From NCBI GenBank assembly GCA_019750135.1, contig JAIEOV010000028.1, positions 46,544 through 110,543 on the forward strand: DNA of 64,000 bases. The letters run 5' to 3'. Positions 63,153-64,000 of this stretch are shown one piece after another; the first letter of the stretch is position 1; each line of letters opens with the position of its first letter. This DNA comes from Reyranella sp. GTDB lineage: Bacteria > Pseudomonadota > Alphaproteobacteria > Reyranellales > Reyranellaceae. Position numbers and translations under genes: made by a program. The notes below the pieces were generated by a model. That model saw nothing but the letters and a program-made list of their open reading frames with translations, had not been told where the DNA came from and made no database searches.

Positions 63153-64000
63153 ATGCCGGAAGCCAAGGAACAGCTTCCCTATCGGGTCCTCGCCCGCAAA
63201 TACCGTCCTGTCGATTTCACCACCCTGGTCGGCCAGGAGGCGATGGTGCGCACCCTGCGCAACGCCATCGCCACGGGCCGTATCGCCCATGCCTTCATGC
63301 TCACGGGCGTGCGCGGCGTCGGCAAGACCACGACCGCCCGCATCATCGCCCGGGCGCTGAACTGCATCGGCAAGGACGGCAAGGGCGGCTCGACGGTCGA
63401 TCCCTGCGGCGTGTGCGACAGCTGCGTGTCGATCACCGAGGACCGCAGCGTCGACGTGATCGAGATGGACGCGGCCTCCCGTACCGGCATCGACGACGTG
63501 CGCGAGTTGATCGAAGGCGTGCGCTACAAGCCCAGCGGCCGCTACAAGATCTACATCATCGACGAAGTGCACATGCTGTCGGAGAAGGCGTTCAACGCCT
63601 TGCTCAAGACACTGGAAGAGCCGCCGCCGCATGTGAAGTTCCTGTTCGCCACCACCGAGATCCGCAAGGTGCCGGTGACGGTGCTGAGCCGCTGCCAGCG
63701 CTTCGACCTGAAGCGTGTGCCGCAGCAGACGTTGATCGATCATTTCAGCAAGATCGCCGTTGCCGAGAAGGTCGAGATCTCGCCCGAGGCACTGACCTTG
63801 CTGGCCCGTGCCGCCGACGGCTCGGTGCGCGACGGTCTTTCCATGCTCGACCAGGCGATCGCCCACGGTGGCGGCGTGGTCGATGCCGCGCAGGTGCGCG
63901 ACATGCTGGGCCTGGCCGACCGAAGCCGGGTGCTCGAGCTGTTCGAGAAGACCATGCGCGGCGACGCGCCGTCGGTGGTGGCGGCGCTGGCCGAGATGCA
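63153..64000 (+). CDS. dnaX: DNA polymerase III subunits gamma/tau (partial, runs off right edge)
   Basis: 282 residues are visible of a larger clamp-loader ATPase. It starts MPEAKEQLPYRVLARKYRPV and has Walker A LTGVRGVGKTTTARI, the zinc-binding cysteines (NC..CGVCDSC), Walker B IYIIDEVHMLS, and the SRC motif in VLSRCQRFDLKR. It assembles the sliding clamp during replication. The C-terminal tau part lies outside the window. Confidence 0.96.
   Translation, partial: MPEAKEQLPYRVLARKYRPVDFTTLVGQEAMVRTLRNAIATGRIAHAFMLTGVRGVGKTTTARIIARALNCIGKDGKGGSTVDPCGVCDSCVSITEDRSVDVIEMDAASRTGIDDVRELIEGVRYKPSGRYKIYIIDEVHMLSEKAFNALLKTLEEPPPHVKFLFATTEIRKVPVTVLSRCQRFDLKRVPQQTLIDHFSKIAVAEKVEISPEALTLLARAADGSVRDGLSMLDQAIAHGGGVVDAAQVRDMLGLADRSRVLELFEKTMRGDAPSVVAALAEM

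Overview
The window is GC-rich, densely packed bacterial chromosome. The ffs (4.5S SRP RNA) to dnaX arrangement at the right end, the HemP-type small protein, the many periplasmic-binding-protein importers and the TctC/Bug-type binding proteins fit a free-living, metabolically versatile alphaproteobacterium (Rhodospirillales or Hyphomicrobiales-like). This is inferred from gene content; no rRNA marker is present. I saw no tRNA, CRISPR array or intact classical IS element.

Region by region. 1-8100 (mostly minus strand): edge of a Pro/Ala-rich protein, a receiver-only response regulator, an Old Yellow Enzyme, NudC (NADH pyrophosphatase), a GIY-YIG gene enclosed in 47-bp perfect inverted repeats, a large FAD/4Fe-4S dehydrogenase, a TctC binding protein and its GntR regulator. 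8161-10145: serine-glyoxylate-type aminotransferase, then a decayed patatin pseudogene. 10146-17240: one minus-strand operon, hyuA-hyuB-tetR-SBP-ATPase-permease, with a palindromic operator in front. 17311-27738: a second long minus-strand cluster of MlrC-like M81 peptidase, complete Dpp-type peptide importer, M48 peptidase, amidohydrolase and FAD monooxygenase. 27845-34412: topoisomerase III with a DUF5710-like tail, a polysaccharide deacetylase, a secreted protein with caspase-like motifs, and a serine hydrolase with a frameshifted end. 34543-38477: a Fe3+-type ABC importer. 38595-42171: SnoaL-like protein, SelA-like PLP enzyme, VOC protein, MmgE/PrpD protein. 42445-51619: a ring-opening amidohydrolase (cyanurate/barbiturate type) inside a PotABCD-type importer operon, divergent from a second hyuA-hyuB pair. 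51616-53632: two peptidoglycan-binding-domain proteins and another TctC. 53753-54748: a TIR + receiver-like protein in AT-richer DNA, bracketed by a 34-bp direct repeat derived from the neighbouring hydantoinase gene. 54951-58210: D-hydantoinase/dihydropyrimidinase, CobW-type metallochaperone and a luciferase-like oxidoreductase. 58337-62543: MmcQ/YjbR protein, histone-H1-like protein, SDR, ParDE toxin-antitoxin, NtaA-type monooxygenase and isochorismatase-like hydrolase. 62600-64000: HemP with a Fur-like box, SRP RNA and the start of dnaX.

The dominant theme is uptake and opening of cyclic amides and imides: two hyuAB pairs, a cyanurate/barbiturate hydrolase, a hydantoinase with its own possible metallochaperone, and several flavin monooxygenases, most with a dedicated ABC importer or local regulator. 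Overlaid on this are signs of mobile DNA: a dispersed palindromic repeat family that brackets a GIY-YIG gene, GC-rich hairpins, a pseudogene, frameshifts and the isolated TIR gene. The observations most worth following are the GIY-YIG repeat cassette, the TIR-receiver gene between hydantoinase-derived repeats, and the secreted caspase-like protein.
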